From NCBI RefSeq assembly GCF_964340395.1, contig NC_135557.1, positions 8,606,960 through 8,670,959 of the forward strand: a stretch of 64,000 nucleotides of DNA, given 5' to 3'. Position 1 is the stretch's first letter, and the number at the start of each line of letters is the position of its first letter. Below are positions 1 to 11,770 of this stretch, one piece after another. A model generated the notes under the pieces. It ran no database searches, was not told where the DNA came from, and was given only the letters and a program-made list of their open reading frames with translations. The position numbers were made by a program, and so were the translations under genes. This DNA is from Glandiceps talaboti (taxonomy: Eukaryota; Hemichordata; Enteropneusta; Spengelidae).

Positions 1-71
1 TCAACATTTTCTTGTATTCTGATAGGAAAATACCAATATGTATCTCGAGAAACAAGTGCCTATGCTGACAA
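1..71 (+). repeat. Palindromic core, right arm only (cut by window start)
   Basis: The first 71 bases match the right arm of the cores ending at 2437, 5402 and 19742, so the window opens inside another core copy. The 50-bp satellite begins directly after it. Confidence 0.9.
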
Positions 72-868
72 ACCTGTTATACACATCATTACATTGATGT
101 ATGGTATAGACACTATAGACATACCTGTATACACATCATTACATTGATGTATGATATAGATACTGTAGACTTACCTGTATGCACATCATTACAATGATGT
201 TTGGTATAGATTCTGTAGACATACCTGTATACACATCATTACAATGATGTTTGGTATAGATACTATAGACATACTTGTATACACATCATTACATTGATGT
301 ATGGTATAGATACTATAGATATACCTATATACATATCATTGCATTGATGTATGGTATAGATACTATAGACATACCTGTATACACATCATTACATTGATGT
401 ATGGTATAAATACTGTAGACATACCTGTATACACATCATTACATTGATGTATGGTATAGATACTGTAGACATACCTGTATACACATCATTACATTGATGT
501 ATGGTATAGATACTATAGACATACCTGTATACCCATCATTACATTGATGTAGGGTATAGATACTATAGACATACCTGTATACACATCATTACATTGATGT
601 ATGGTATAAATACTGTAGACATACCTGTATATACAACATTACATTGATGTATGGTATATATACTATAGACATACCTGTATACACATCTTTACATTGATGT
701 AGGGTATAGATACTATAGACATACCTGTATACACATCATTACATTGATGTATGGTATAAATACTATAGACATACCTGTATATACAACATTACATTGATGT
801 ATGGTATAGATACTATAGACATACCTGTATACACATCATTACATTGATGTATGTTGTCGATACTGTAC

Positions 869-1040
869 TTAAGGAGGCCATTTAGTGACATATATAGAGA
901 GAGTTTTAGAAGTTTTTATATTTGCAAATTATTCTGCGTCCCCTGTTCAGACCACAAGAATTTTCATGGACCCCCTTTGTACCCTCAGGATTTTTTATGT
1001 CCACCCCCCCCCCCCACATAAATTTTGACTGCATCGTAAA
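869..1040. repeat. Non-satellite insert with poly-C tract, copy 1
   Basis: About 170 bp of non-satellite sequence, beginning TTAAGGAGGCC and containing a short GA run and a C tract of about 13, interrupts the 50-bp array. A near-identical copy lies at 3930-4103, showing that the surrounding array was duplicated together with it. No terminal inverted repeat or coding potential was seen. Confidence 0.8.
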
Positions 1041-2100
1041 GATACTATAGACATACCTGTATACACATCATTACATTGATGTATGGTATAGATACTGTAG
1101 ACATACATGTATACACATCATAACATGGATGTATGGTATAGATACTGTACACATACCTATATACATAGATCATTACATATATGTTTGGTATAGATTGTGA
1201 CATACCTGTATACACATCATTACATTGATGTATGCTATAGACACTGTAGACATACCTGTATACACATCATTACATTGATGTATGGTATAGATACTATAGA
1301 CATACCTGTATACACTCATTAAATTGATGTGTGGTATAGATACTGTAGACATACCTGTATACACATCATTACATTGATGTATGCTATAGACACAGTAGAC
1401 ATACCTGTATACACATCATTACATTGATGTATGGTATAGATACTATAGACATACCTGTATACACTCATTAAATTGATGTGTGGTATAGATACTGTAGACA
1501 TACCTGTATACACATCATTACATTGATGTATGGTATAGATACTGTAGACATACCTGTATACACATCATTTCATTTGATGTATGGCATAGACACTGTAGAC
1601 ATACCTGTATACACATCATTACATTGATGTATGGTATAGATACTGTAGACATACCTATATACACATCATTACATTGATGTATGAATTAGATACTGTAGAC
1701 ATACCTGTATACACATCATTACATTGATATATGGTATAGATACCATAGACATACCTGTATACACTCATTAAATTGATGTGTGGTATAGATACTGTAGACA
1801 TACCTGTATACACATCATTACATTGATGTATGGTATAGATACTGTAGACATACCTGTATACACATCATTTCATTTGATGTATGGCATAGACACTGTAGAC
1901 ATACCTGTATACACATCATTACATTGATGTATGGTATAGATACTGTAGACATACCTATATACACATCATTACATTGATGTATGAATTAGATACTGTAGAC
2001 ATACCTGTATACACATCATTACATTGATATATGGTATAGATACCATAGACATACCTGTATACACATCATTACATTGATGTATGGTATAGATCTTAATACT

Positions 2101-2437
2101 GCAGACCACAGGCACCTGTTTCCCGGAATATGTATGAGAAATTTTCTATCTGAATACAGTGAAATGTTGAGTATATCAATAATATTGACGTTTCTAACAA
2201 ATTGTATATGGAAGGAGTAAAACTACTCTTGTTTACTCTTGATCACGCAAGCCCTCTCACACCGAGATTCTTGTGGTGAGTTGACTTGAGCAATCACAGA
2301 AAGAAGCGTAATTTTACCCCTTCCATATACAATTGGTTAAACAGGTTAATATCATCGATATTATCAACATTTTCTTGTATTCTGATAGGAAAATACCAAT
2401 ATGTATCTCGAGAAACAAGTGCCTATGCTGACAAACC
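2101..2437 (+). repeat. Palindromic core between satellite blocks, copy B
   Basis: About 337 bp of non-satellite DNA forming an imperfect palindrome centred near 2268. In the left arm AATTGTATATGGAAGGAG is mirrored on the right by CCCCTTCCATATACAATT. The outer ends GGCACCTGTTTC and GAAACAAGTGCC also pair, as do ATTCTGATAGG/TATCTGAATAC-type stretches. The centre has CTCACACC facing GTGGTGAG. The 50-bp satellite runs in the same orientation on both sides, broken between TACTGCAGAC and ACCTGTTATAC. It resembles a foldback or MITE-like element that travels with the satellite; no transposase is present. Confidence 0.85.
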
Positions 2438-3929
2438 TGTTATACACATCATTACATTGATGTATGGTATAGACACTATAGACATACCTGTATACACATC
2501 ATTACATTCATGTATGATATAGATTCTGTAGACTTACCTGTATGCACATCATTACAATGATGTTTGGTATAGATACTATAGACATACTTGTATACACATC
2601 ATTACATTGATGTATGGTATAGATACTATAGATATACCTATATACACATCATTACATTGATGTATGGTATAGATACTGTAGACATACCTGTATACACATC
2701 ATTGCATTGATGTATGGTATAGATACTATAGATATACTTGTATACACATCATTACATTGATGTATACTATAGATACTGTAGACATACCTGTATACACATC
2801 ATTACATTGATGTATGGTATAAATACTGTAGACATACCTGTATACACATCATTACATTGATGTATACTATAGATACTGTAGACATACCTGTATACACATC
2901 ATTACATTGATGTATGGTATAGATACTATAGACATACCTGTATACCCATCATTACATTGATGTATGGTATAGATACTGTAGACATACCTATATACATATC
3001 ATTGCATTGATGTATGGTATAGATACTATAGACATACCTGTACACACATCATTACATTGATGTATGGTGTAGATAGTATAGACATCTGTATACACATCAT
3101 TACATTCATGTATGGTATAGACACTGTAGACATACCTGTATACACATCATTACATTGATGTATGGTATAAATACTGTAGACATACCTGTATACACATCAT
3201 TATATTGATGTATGGTATAGATACTATAGACATACCTGTATACCCATCATTACATTGATGTAGGGTATAGATACTATAGACATACCTGTATACACATCAT
3301 TACATTGATGTATGGTATAAATACTGTAGACATACCTGTATATACAACATTACATTGATGTATGGTATAGATACTATAGACATACCTGTATACACATCAT
3401 TACATTGATGTATGGTATAGATACTGTAGACATACCTGTATACACATCATTACATTGATATATGGTATAGATACTGTAGACATACCTGTATACACATCAT
3501 TACATTGATGTAGGGTATAGATACTATAGACATACCTGTATACACATCATTACATTGATGTATGGTATAAATACTATAGACATACCTGTATATACAACAT
3601 TACATTGATGTATGGTATAGACACTATAGACATACCTGTATACACATCATTACATTGATGTATGGTATAGATACTATAGACATACCTGTATACACATCAT
3701 TACATTGATGTATGGTATAGATACTGTAGACATACCTATATACACATCATTACATTGATGTATGGTATAGATACTATAGACATACCTGTATACACATCAT
3801 TACATTGATGTATGGTATAGACACTATAGACATACCTGTATACACATCATTACATTGATGTATGGTATAGATACTATAGACATACCTGTATACACATCAT
3901 TACATTGATGTATGTTGTCGATACTGTAC

Positions 3930-4103
3930 TTAAGGAGGCCATTTAGTGACATAGAGAGAGAGAGTTTTAGAAGTTTTTATATTTGCAAATTATTCTGCGT
4001 CCCCTGTTCAGACCACAAGAATTTTCATGGACCCCCTTTGTACCCTCAGGATTTTTTATGTCCACCCCCCCCCCCCACCACATAAATTTTGACAGCATCA
4101 TAA
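3930..4103. repeat. Non-satellite insert with poly-C tract, copy 2
   Basis: Near-identical to 869-1040, differing by a few bases and by the lengths of the GA and C tracts. It sits at a different distance from the preceding palindromic core (about 1.5 kb against 0.8 kb), so the satellite stretches between landmarks have changed length since duplication. Confidence 0.8.
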
Positions 4104-5064
4104 AGATACTATAGACATACCTGTATACACATCATTACATTGATGTATGGTATAGATACTGTAGACATACATGTATACACATCATAACATGGATGTATGG
4201 TATAGATACTGTACACATACCTATATACATAGATCATTACATATATGTTTGGTATAGATTGTGACATACCTGTATACACATCATTACATTGATGTATGCT
4301 ATAGACACTGTAGACATACCTGTATACACATCATTACATTGATGTATGGTATAGATACTGTACACATACCTATATACATAGATCATTACATATATGTTTG
4401 GTATAGATTGTGACATACCTAGTATACACATCATTACATTGATGTATGCTATAGACACTGTAGACATACCTGTATACACATCATTACATTGATGTATGGT
4501 ATAGATACTATAGACATACCTGTATACACTCATTAAATTGATGTGTGGTATAGATACTGTAGACATACCTGTATACACATCATTACATTGATGTATGCTA
4601 TAGACACTGTAGACATACCTGTATACACATCATTATATTGATGTATGGTATAGATACTATAGACATACCTGTATACACTCATTAAATTGATGTGTGGTAT
4701 AGATACTGTAGACATACCTGTATACACATCATTACATTGATGTATGGTATAGATACTGCAGACATTCCTGTATACACATCATTTCATTTGATGTATGGCA
4801 TAGACACTGTAGACATACCTGTATACCCATCATTACATTGATGTATGGTATAGATACTGTAGACATACCTGTATACACATCATTACATTGATGTATGGTA
4901 TAGATACTGTAGACATACCTATATACACATCATTACATTGATGTATGAATTAGATACTGTAGACATACCTGTATACACATCATTACATTGATATATGGTA
5001 TAGATACCATAGACATACCTGTATACACATCATTACATTGATGTATGGTATAGATCTAAATACT

Positions 5065-5402
5065 GCAGACCACAGGCACCTGTTTCCCGGAATATGTATG
5101 AGAAATTTTCTATCTGAATACAGTGAAATGTTGAGTATATCAATAATATTGACATTTCTAACAAATTGTATATGGAAGGAGTAAAACTACTCTTGTTTAC
5201 TCTTGATCACGCAAGCCCCCTCACACCGAGATTCTTGTGGTGAGTTGACTTGAGCAATCACAGAAAGAAGCGTAATTTTACCCCTTCCATATACAATTGG
5301 TTAAACAGGTTAATATCATCGATATTATCAACATTTTCTTGTATTCTGATAGGAAAATACCAATATGTATCTCGAGAAACAAGTGCCTATGCTGACAAAC
5401 CT
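5065..5402 (+). repeat. Palindromic core, copy C
   Basis: Near-identical to 2101-2437, with the same arms and the same satellite junctions. The spacing between right-arm starts (about 2363 and 5325) is 2962 bp, the length of the macro-repeat in this block. Confidence 0.88.
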
Positions 5403-7155
5403 GTTATACACATCATTACATTGATGTATGGTGTAGATAGTATAGACATCTGTATACACATCATTACATTCATGTATGGTATAGACACTGTAGACATACC
5501 TGTATACACATCATTACATTGATGTATGGTATAAATACTGTAGACATACCTGTATACACATCATTACATTGATGTATGGTATAGATACTGTAGACATACC
5601 TGTATACACATCATTACATTGATGTATGGTATAGACACTATAGACATACCTGTATACACATCATTACATTGATATATGGTATAGATACTATAGACATACC
5701 TGTATACACATCATTACATTGATGTATGGTATAAATACTGTAGACATACCTGTATACACATCATTACATTGATGTATGGTATAGATACTGTAGACATACC
5801 TGTATACACATCATTACATTGATGTATGGTATAGATACTATAGACATACCTGTATACACATCATTACATTGATGTATGGTATAGATACTGTAGACATACC
5901 TGTATACACATCATTACATTGATGTATGCTATAGACACTATAGACATACCTGTATACACATCATTACATTGATGTATGGTATAGATACTATAGACATACC
6001 TGTATACACATCATTACATTGATGTATGGTGCAGATACTGTAGACATACCTGTATACACATCATTACATTGATGTATGGTATAGATACTATAGACATACC
6101 TGTATACACATCATTACATTGATGTATGGTATAGATACTATAGACATACCTGTATACACATCAATACATTGTTGTATGGTGTAGATACTATAGACATACC
6201 TGTATACACATCATTACATTGATGTATGGTATAGATACTGTAGACATACCTGTATACACATCATTACATTGATGTATGGTATAGATACTATAGACATACC
6301 TGTATACACATCATTACATTAATGTATGGTATAGATACTATAGACATACCTGTATACATATCATTACATTGATGTATGGTATAGATACTATAGACATACC
6401 TGTATACACATCATTACATTAATGTATGGTATAGATACTATAGACATACCTGTATACATATCATTACATTGATGTATGGTATAGATACTATAGACATACC
6501 TGTATACACATCATTACATTGATGTATGGTATAGATACTATAGACATACCTGTATACACATCATTACATTGATGTATGGTATAGATACTATAGACATACC
6601 TGTATACCATTCATTACATTGATGTATGGTATAAATACTATAGACATACCTGTATACACATCATTACATTGATGTATGGTATAGATACTGTAGACATACC
6701 TGTATATAGCCATCCCTATCATTGCACAATGTTTGACATCATATTTAAGGACTTTCTTACCAAAACTTACTCCATATTTGTCTGGGTCTGAAAATCGTAA
6801 GAATGGATACAATAGAAGAAAGTACATCACAACTATTTTGTACATATAGGTATATGGGTATTGATACACTTAACTGAATCTGCATTGACATAAAAGACAT
6901 ACAATCTCCATCACAGCTGTAATGTTGTCATAGTGTGGTTTGCTTTGGTAAGGTGTGGTTTGCTTTGAATTTGTGTAACATATTGTGTGGTGAAGCTACC
7001 ATAAATAATATATCTAAGTTGCATACTAGATATTCGATGAGCCAAGCTCAGTTTTGGCTTTGCCATCATATTAAAACTATAGAAGTTGTGACAGGAGTAT
7101 CATTTTTTGATCGCACAATGACAACGCCACTGAAAACAGTTAAAATATTAATAAA

Positions 7156-8209
7156 CAAGTCATTGAGAATGACATAGTCCCCCGCTATAATTGGGTTTTA
7201 AGGAATTATCACTACTCTGATCACGCAACGCATTTGTGAACCTAAAACAAACAGACTTAGATATGTTGTGTGTGCTTGTTGGACATGGGATATGCTTCCA
7301 ACAATAAAAGGATTGGTTGGGTATGGGGATCATATCACGATGAAAATGGAGTCTGAGTTATGGCTTTGGACATTGAAAATTCACAAACAAAATGGCTGCC
7401 AGGCAGCCATATTGGATCGTATCACGACGAAAATGGATATGCAAATGTATGTCATAGAACGCTGTCCTAATACCAACTTTGAATGAGATCTGTTTAAGCA
7501 TGTCTGAGTTATGGCTTTGGACATGGAAAATTCACAAACAAAATGGCTGCCAGGCAGCCATATTGGATCGTATCACGACGAAAATGGATATGCACATGTA
7601 TGTCATAGAACACTGTCCTAATACCAACTTTGAATGAGATCTGTTCAAGCATGTCTGAGTTATGGCTTTGGACATGAAAATTCACAAACAAAATGGCTAC
7701 CAGGCAGCCATATTGGATCGTATCACAATGAAAATGGATATGCACATGTATGTCATAGAACACTGTCCTAATACCAACTTTGAATGAGATCTGTTTAAGC
7801 ATGTCTGAGTTATGGCTTTGGACATGAAAATTCACAAACAAAATGGCTGCTAGGCGGCCATATTGGATCGTATCATGACAACAATGAATTTGCACATGTA
7901 TGTCATAGAACACTGTCCTAATACCAACTTTGAATGAGATCTGTTAAAGCATGTCTGAGTTATGGTTTTAGACAGGGAAAATTCGCAAACAAAATGGTTG
8001 CTAGGCGGCCATATTGGATCGTATCATAAAACAAATTGACGTGCATATGTATGCCATAGCATGTTGCCCCTGTACCAAGTTTGAAAAAAATCGGTTCAGG
8101 CATCTCCAAGAAACGGCTGCGGATGGACGGACGCACGGACAGACGGACGCACGGACAGATGGAACCCAATCCATAAGTCCCCGTTCCGGACTTCGTCCGC
8201 GGGGACTAA
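7156..8209 (+). mobile_element. Inserted repeat element with terminal hairpin
   Basis: The matching site in the paralogous module (near 21018-21023) lacks this DNA, so this is a 1.05-kb insertion (or a precise loss from the other copy). It contains five roughly 150-bp tandem units, a GGACGGACGCAC-type microsatellite and a closing hairpin AGTCCCCG...CGGGGACT at 8176-8207, followed by CTAA and then T. No target duplication longer than the ambiguous AA is visible. A hairpin followed by CTRR and insertion between A and T recalls Helitrons, but the 5' end is not TC and the hairpin overlaps the CTAA. Alternatively, TAGTCCCCCGC at 7175 and GCGGGGACTA at 8199-8208 could be short TIRs flanked by TA. 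Confidence 0.65.
7352..8100 (+). repeat. 150-151-bp tandem repeats, five units
   Basis: Units start with TCTGAGTTATGG at 7352, 7503, 7654, 7804 and 7954. Each carries AACAAAATGGCTGC, ATATTGGATCGTATCA and TACCAACTTTGAATGAGATC; the last is diverged. They form the body of the inserted element. The long minus-strand open frame across them is a repeat artefact. Confidence 0.9.
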
Positions 8210-9415
8210 TTAGATATTGCACATGTTGATCAGTGGTCAATATTATCCCTCAGCAGTACTCAAACAGGATGAAATCATTGTTGCCGTTGAGGGCGCTGTT
8301 TTGGTTGCGAACGCAAAAATCAATTTGATTTGATTTATCATGAGTACAGCTACAACTATGTTCATCCACAGGTGATGCAATACTCATTGGATATTACAAG
8401 GAAGTAATTGTACATGAGAAAACATTTTAAAAACATGTTCTAGTTGCAGCTAGTGCAGCTTTAACAATTACAATAACTTCACAGAGAATTTCTTCTCCAT
8501 TGTCTATGATCATCATGCTATGACTGAACTGAACAAGTACAGTACATATAATATTTGTAAACAAAAACAATGGGACTATGTCACTGCATAGAAGTACATG
8601 GATGGTACTTCCATGGTCACTGCAACTAACACATACACTGTAAGAACAACTACTTTTTGTGATGAGAGTTCAATCGTAACGAAAGGCCCACATGATGAAA
8701 TGCTTTCACCAAGTAACCACTAATCTTATTAAAAGCTATAATTTAAAGTTTAAGAAAGCAGATTGCCTCATAATAACATATATTCACCTTTAACATGGTG
8801 TCCATGCCTTTATGAATGCTGTTTCACTCGTCGATATGAGTAGGGAAATTACCAACAACCACAGTCTTCAACACAATCAACTTATTGCTGTTAAAAAATT
8901 AGTGGTCCATGACAACAATAATTTCAGGGAACAAAGTGGATACTCTGGCAAAAATAGAAAGAAAGCATGCAAATCCATGCATATCAAGTGAAAAGAAATT
9001 AGAATCACATAGTTTCAAACTGTTAATATAAGATTTACATCATTTCCTGAACAGCATTCATACCCATTCACAAGACTTTGAATCTGTTGATGAATGTGTG
9101 AAGCTATCAACATATTCACATTAAACGTTGAAAGCAACTTTTGAAAGTGAATATGATTGAATAATCCGAATATGAATATGTTGGTAGCTTCACACTCTGA
9201 ATTGACTAATGTACAGTAGTATTCCCAACTTAACCTTTGACCCCATTGGTGTTGACACTGGTAAGAAGACAGTGTCAATTATTTATCAAGATCAAGATGA
9301 GAGAAGGTCCTAACTTTGTTTACATTTCAAGGATACTGTAAATATTTACAATAAAGAATAAATACACAAATTTTAAGTTAAAGTTAAAACATCATGATCC
9401 CATATTGCAATAGTT

Positions 9416-9474
9416 TGGGGGTACCAGTGGAATTGAACCACCAACATGTATCTAACATGTTATCCAATATACCC
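9416..9474 (-). other. tRNA-like repeat lacking a D arm, copy 1
   Basis: On the minus strand about 59 bases fold like a tRNA without a D arm. The acceptor ends GGGTA and TACCC pair. ACATG/CATGT encloses the seven-base loop TTAGATA. GGTGG/CCACT encloses TTCAATT, giving GGTTCAATTCC, a fit to the pol III B box. No A box or D arm is present, so it is more likely a tRNA-derived repeat or pseudogene than a working tRNA. Copies lie at 13983-14045 and 22245-22302. Confidence 0.45.
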
Positions 9475-9965
9475 TTATCAAACTTGCTTCATGTAACCAT
9501 CAAAAATAAAATAATAAATATTAACATAATTGTAAATCAACAATGTCATAATTATAAGAAAATATTTACTATCATAAACACTAGTCAATGCTTCAGGCTC
9601 TTAAACTTCCATGTTCTAAAAATAGTAATTTTTTTCTGTAAATTGAGTACACAGTAAAATACTTAATTAATCTAGAATACAAATAATGAAAGAATTAAAA
9701 TATATCTCTTACATACAGCATTGTTTTATGATATGACAAAGTTTGGGGTTAACATCAAAGGCTGTAGAAATAAATTGACAGGATATAAAACAACTTTGTT
9801 ATGGTACAGCACTGAACTATATTACAAAATTTCTTTTTTTTTTTTACAACAACATGAAATTTAAATAAATGAATACCGTTTGTTGAGAAAGTGAAAATAG
9901 TATGCATGTAGTTCTTTGCACCATTTGAGTTGAGGTCAAACACTACAAATAAAAACATTGTATAG

Positions 9966-10826
9966 AGAAATTTAGCAAAAAAGCACAGCTGTTCTCAACA
10001 TTTTTTGGAATCATTCATGTATCCTAAATATCGGGTGTTACTTAAGCCATAGTAATTGATAGTACATTTACTTTGATACTTTGATTATACATTTACTTAG
10101 CAAATGGACCACAGTCAAACTAAAATAATCACAATAAATCATATATTTTAACAATTCATCATGACAGGAGCATTTTAATTTAAAATATTATTTCATGAAA
10201 TATACTGATAAACAAGGATGGATGGGAACTCATAGATTTGATTAAAATATGATGTAGTGAACTTGGCGTGATGATTTGCTCTTTTTAGTTATTTGTTCTC
10301 TTTTGCTGTGAGTACCTTGTACCTACATCTGACACAATACCATAGAAGGTCAAGAACAAAGCATGAACTCTCTGAGTGCATTTACTCAATGAATGAGAAT
10401 GAGTAATGTCCAAAACATACAGTTATGGTACTTCAGAACACTCTGTTTGAAAGAGGTTGAGCACAGACAGTGATGTTATCATTATTGTTTTTGGTGGTTA
10501 TTTTTTTTTTTTTTTACAATTTTGAACATCGAGCTTATATTTGACTGAAAACAGATTCTGGTTAGTCACACGCAGTACGGTATTTTGTCCATCAACATTG
10601 ATGGTTTTGTGTCAGATAAGATGCTAACAGAAGGGAAAAAAGAACAAACAACAATAAATGTATATGAGGTAAATAACTTAATGACATAAAGTTTCCTATC
10701 TCAGATTTTTAATGTGATTGGGAACTAATCAACTATCAAATGATCATATGGTTTACAACTTTCTTACAATCCTCAGTTTGTTAATTAGATTTTCTTGTCA
10801 CTGATACTTTATTTTAATACCGTCAG
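9966..10826. other. A+T-rich DNA, no gene seen
   Basis: This stretch lies after the module ends matching its paralogue and before the first coding exon. It holds T runs near 10501 and no convincing open frame or repeat. The last bases, ending in CGTCAG at 10826 after a T-rich tract, serve as the splice acceptor of the next exon. Confidence 0.6.
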
Positions 10827-11159
10827 GTGGTTTCCAAGGGCAACAACCATTTAGTGGTTTCAAAGGGCAACAACTCCCAGGTACATCATCAGGTGGTATC
10901 ATTGGACAACAACCCCTAAGCAGACCATCAGTGACACTTGAACAGCAATTAAGGCCCCCTAGCCAACCCACCGTGATATCTCCAAGTGTTGGAGGGTATC
11001 CAAGACAACCACGACTATCAGCAGATTTTACATATCCAACAGAACGATACATATCACCACCTGAACTGTACCAAGAGGGACCAACCATACCAACATTTGG
11101 ACCAATACCAGAAGGAGTTGGGCAATATAAATTTAATAAGTCTGGACAAACAAAACCAG
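10827..11159 (+). CDS. NHL-repeat protein gene, Pro/Gln/Gly-rich internal exon
   Basis: An open exon of 333 bases (111 codons), phase 1 at both ends, between an AG acceptor (CGTCAG) and a donor CCAG|GTAATA. The peptide has GFQGQQPF and GFKGQQLPG repeats, then a Pro-rich stretch (LRPPSQPTVISPS, GGYPRQPRL) and YISPPELYQEGPTIPTFGPI before ending SGQTKPG. The final G codon is split G|GT and joins in phase to the NHL exon at 25571, giving KPG-IPVKV. It is probably the disordered linker between N-terminal domains (for example RING/B-box, not in this window) and the propeller. Low-complexity composition makes homology uncertain; the phase match and open frame are the main support. The minus-strand open frame over it is a shadow. 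Confidence 0.72.
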
Positions 11160-11768
11160 GTAATATATTGTGACTTCTAGTGTATGTTATTATCTCTGTG
11201 ACTGTTTATGTTAGAAAGAATGTACTAACACACAAAACCTGGTAAGATATTGTAACTTCTGGTATGAATTATGGTCGCTGTGACTGTTTATGTTAGAAAG
11301 AATGTACTAACACACAAAACCAGGTAATATATTGTGACTTCTGGTGTAAATTATGGTCTCTGTGACTGTTTATATTAGAAACAATGTACTAACACACAAA
11401 ACCGGGTAAGATATTGTGACTTCTGGTGTAAATTATGGTCTCTGCGACTGTTTATATTAGAAAGAATGTACTAACACACAAAACCAGGTAAGATATTGTA
11501 ACTTCTGGTATGAATTATGGTCGCTGTGACTGTTTATGTTAGAAAGAATGTACTAACACACAAAACCAGGTAATATATTGTGACTTCTGGTGTAAATTAT
11601 GGTCTCTGTGACTGTTTATATTAGAAACAATGTACTAACACACAAAACCAGGTAAGATATTGTGACTTCTGGTGTAAATTATGGTCTCTGCGACTGTTTA
11701 TGTTAGAAAGAATGTACTAACACACAAAACGAGGTAATATATTGTGACTTCTGGTGTAAATTATGTAC
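11160..11768 (+). repeat. 82-bp minisatellite that repeats the exon's splice donor
   Basis: Starting at the donor of the preceding exon, an 82-bp unit repeats with the motif AAAACCAGGTAATATATTG or AAAACCAGGTAAGATATTG. GT dinucleotides in donor-like context occur at 11160, 11242, 11324, 11406, 11488, 11570, 11652 and 11734, exactly 82 apart. Each unit also carries GACTGTTTATGTTAGAAAG. The array is broken at 11769 by the TIR element, and ACTAACACACAACACAGC at 13606 looks like its continuation. Confidence 0.93.
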
Positions 11769-11770
11769 TA

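Larger units (their letters stand above)
1..6705. repeat. 50-bp satellite array, block 1
   Basis: A 50-bp monomer repeats head to tail; the sequence register shifts by exactly ten bases per 60-base line. Each monomer carries the dyad ACATCATTACATTGATGT (6-bp arms, 6-base loop), the palindrome GTATAC and a CTATAG/CTGTAG variant site. I estimate on the order of 100 monomers, with point variants such as GGTATAAA and a 49-bp form. The array is interrupted by palindromic cores (1-71, 2101-2437, 5065-5402) and two copies of a non-satellite insert (869-1040, 3930-4103). Short open frames here are repeat translations, not genes. Confidence 0.95.
6706..9965 (+). repeat. Satellite-flanking module, copy 1
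   Basis: This stretch follows the first satellite block and matches 20821-22785 almost base for base in long runs, for example from TATTCGATGAGCC at 7032 and from TAGATATTGCACATG at 8211. Compared with the second copy it has about 240 extra bases near 6771-7018 and about 1.05 kb of inserted DNA at 7156-8209. A third, partial copy is at 13835-14150. No credible coding exon was seen; short open frames are shared by the copies but have no domain. Confidence 0.88.

Noticed and set aside
1173-4727. Repeated MYTGMSTVSIPHIN-type frames, also at 16347-17537
   Set aside because: 50-bp satellite read in frame; identical text recurs with every array and on either strand according to orientation.
1-6705. 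CRISPR-like array of 50-bp repeats
   Set aside because: No distinct spacers; repeats are contiguous and the genome is clearly eukaryotic.
7509-7913. 134-codon minus-strand frame
   Set aside because: Three near-identical 50-residue blocks reflect the 150-bp tandem repeat inside a non-coding element.
10798-11088. 96-codon minus-strand frame, Cys/Gly/Pro-rich
   Set aside because: Shadow of the plus-strand Pro/Gln-rich exon, which has matching splice phases with the NHL exon.
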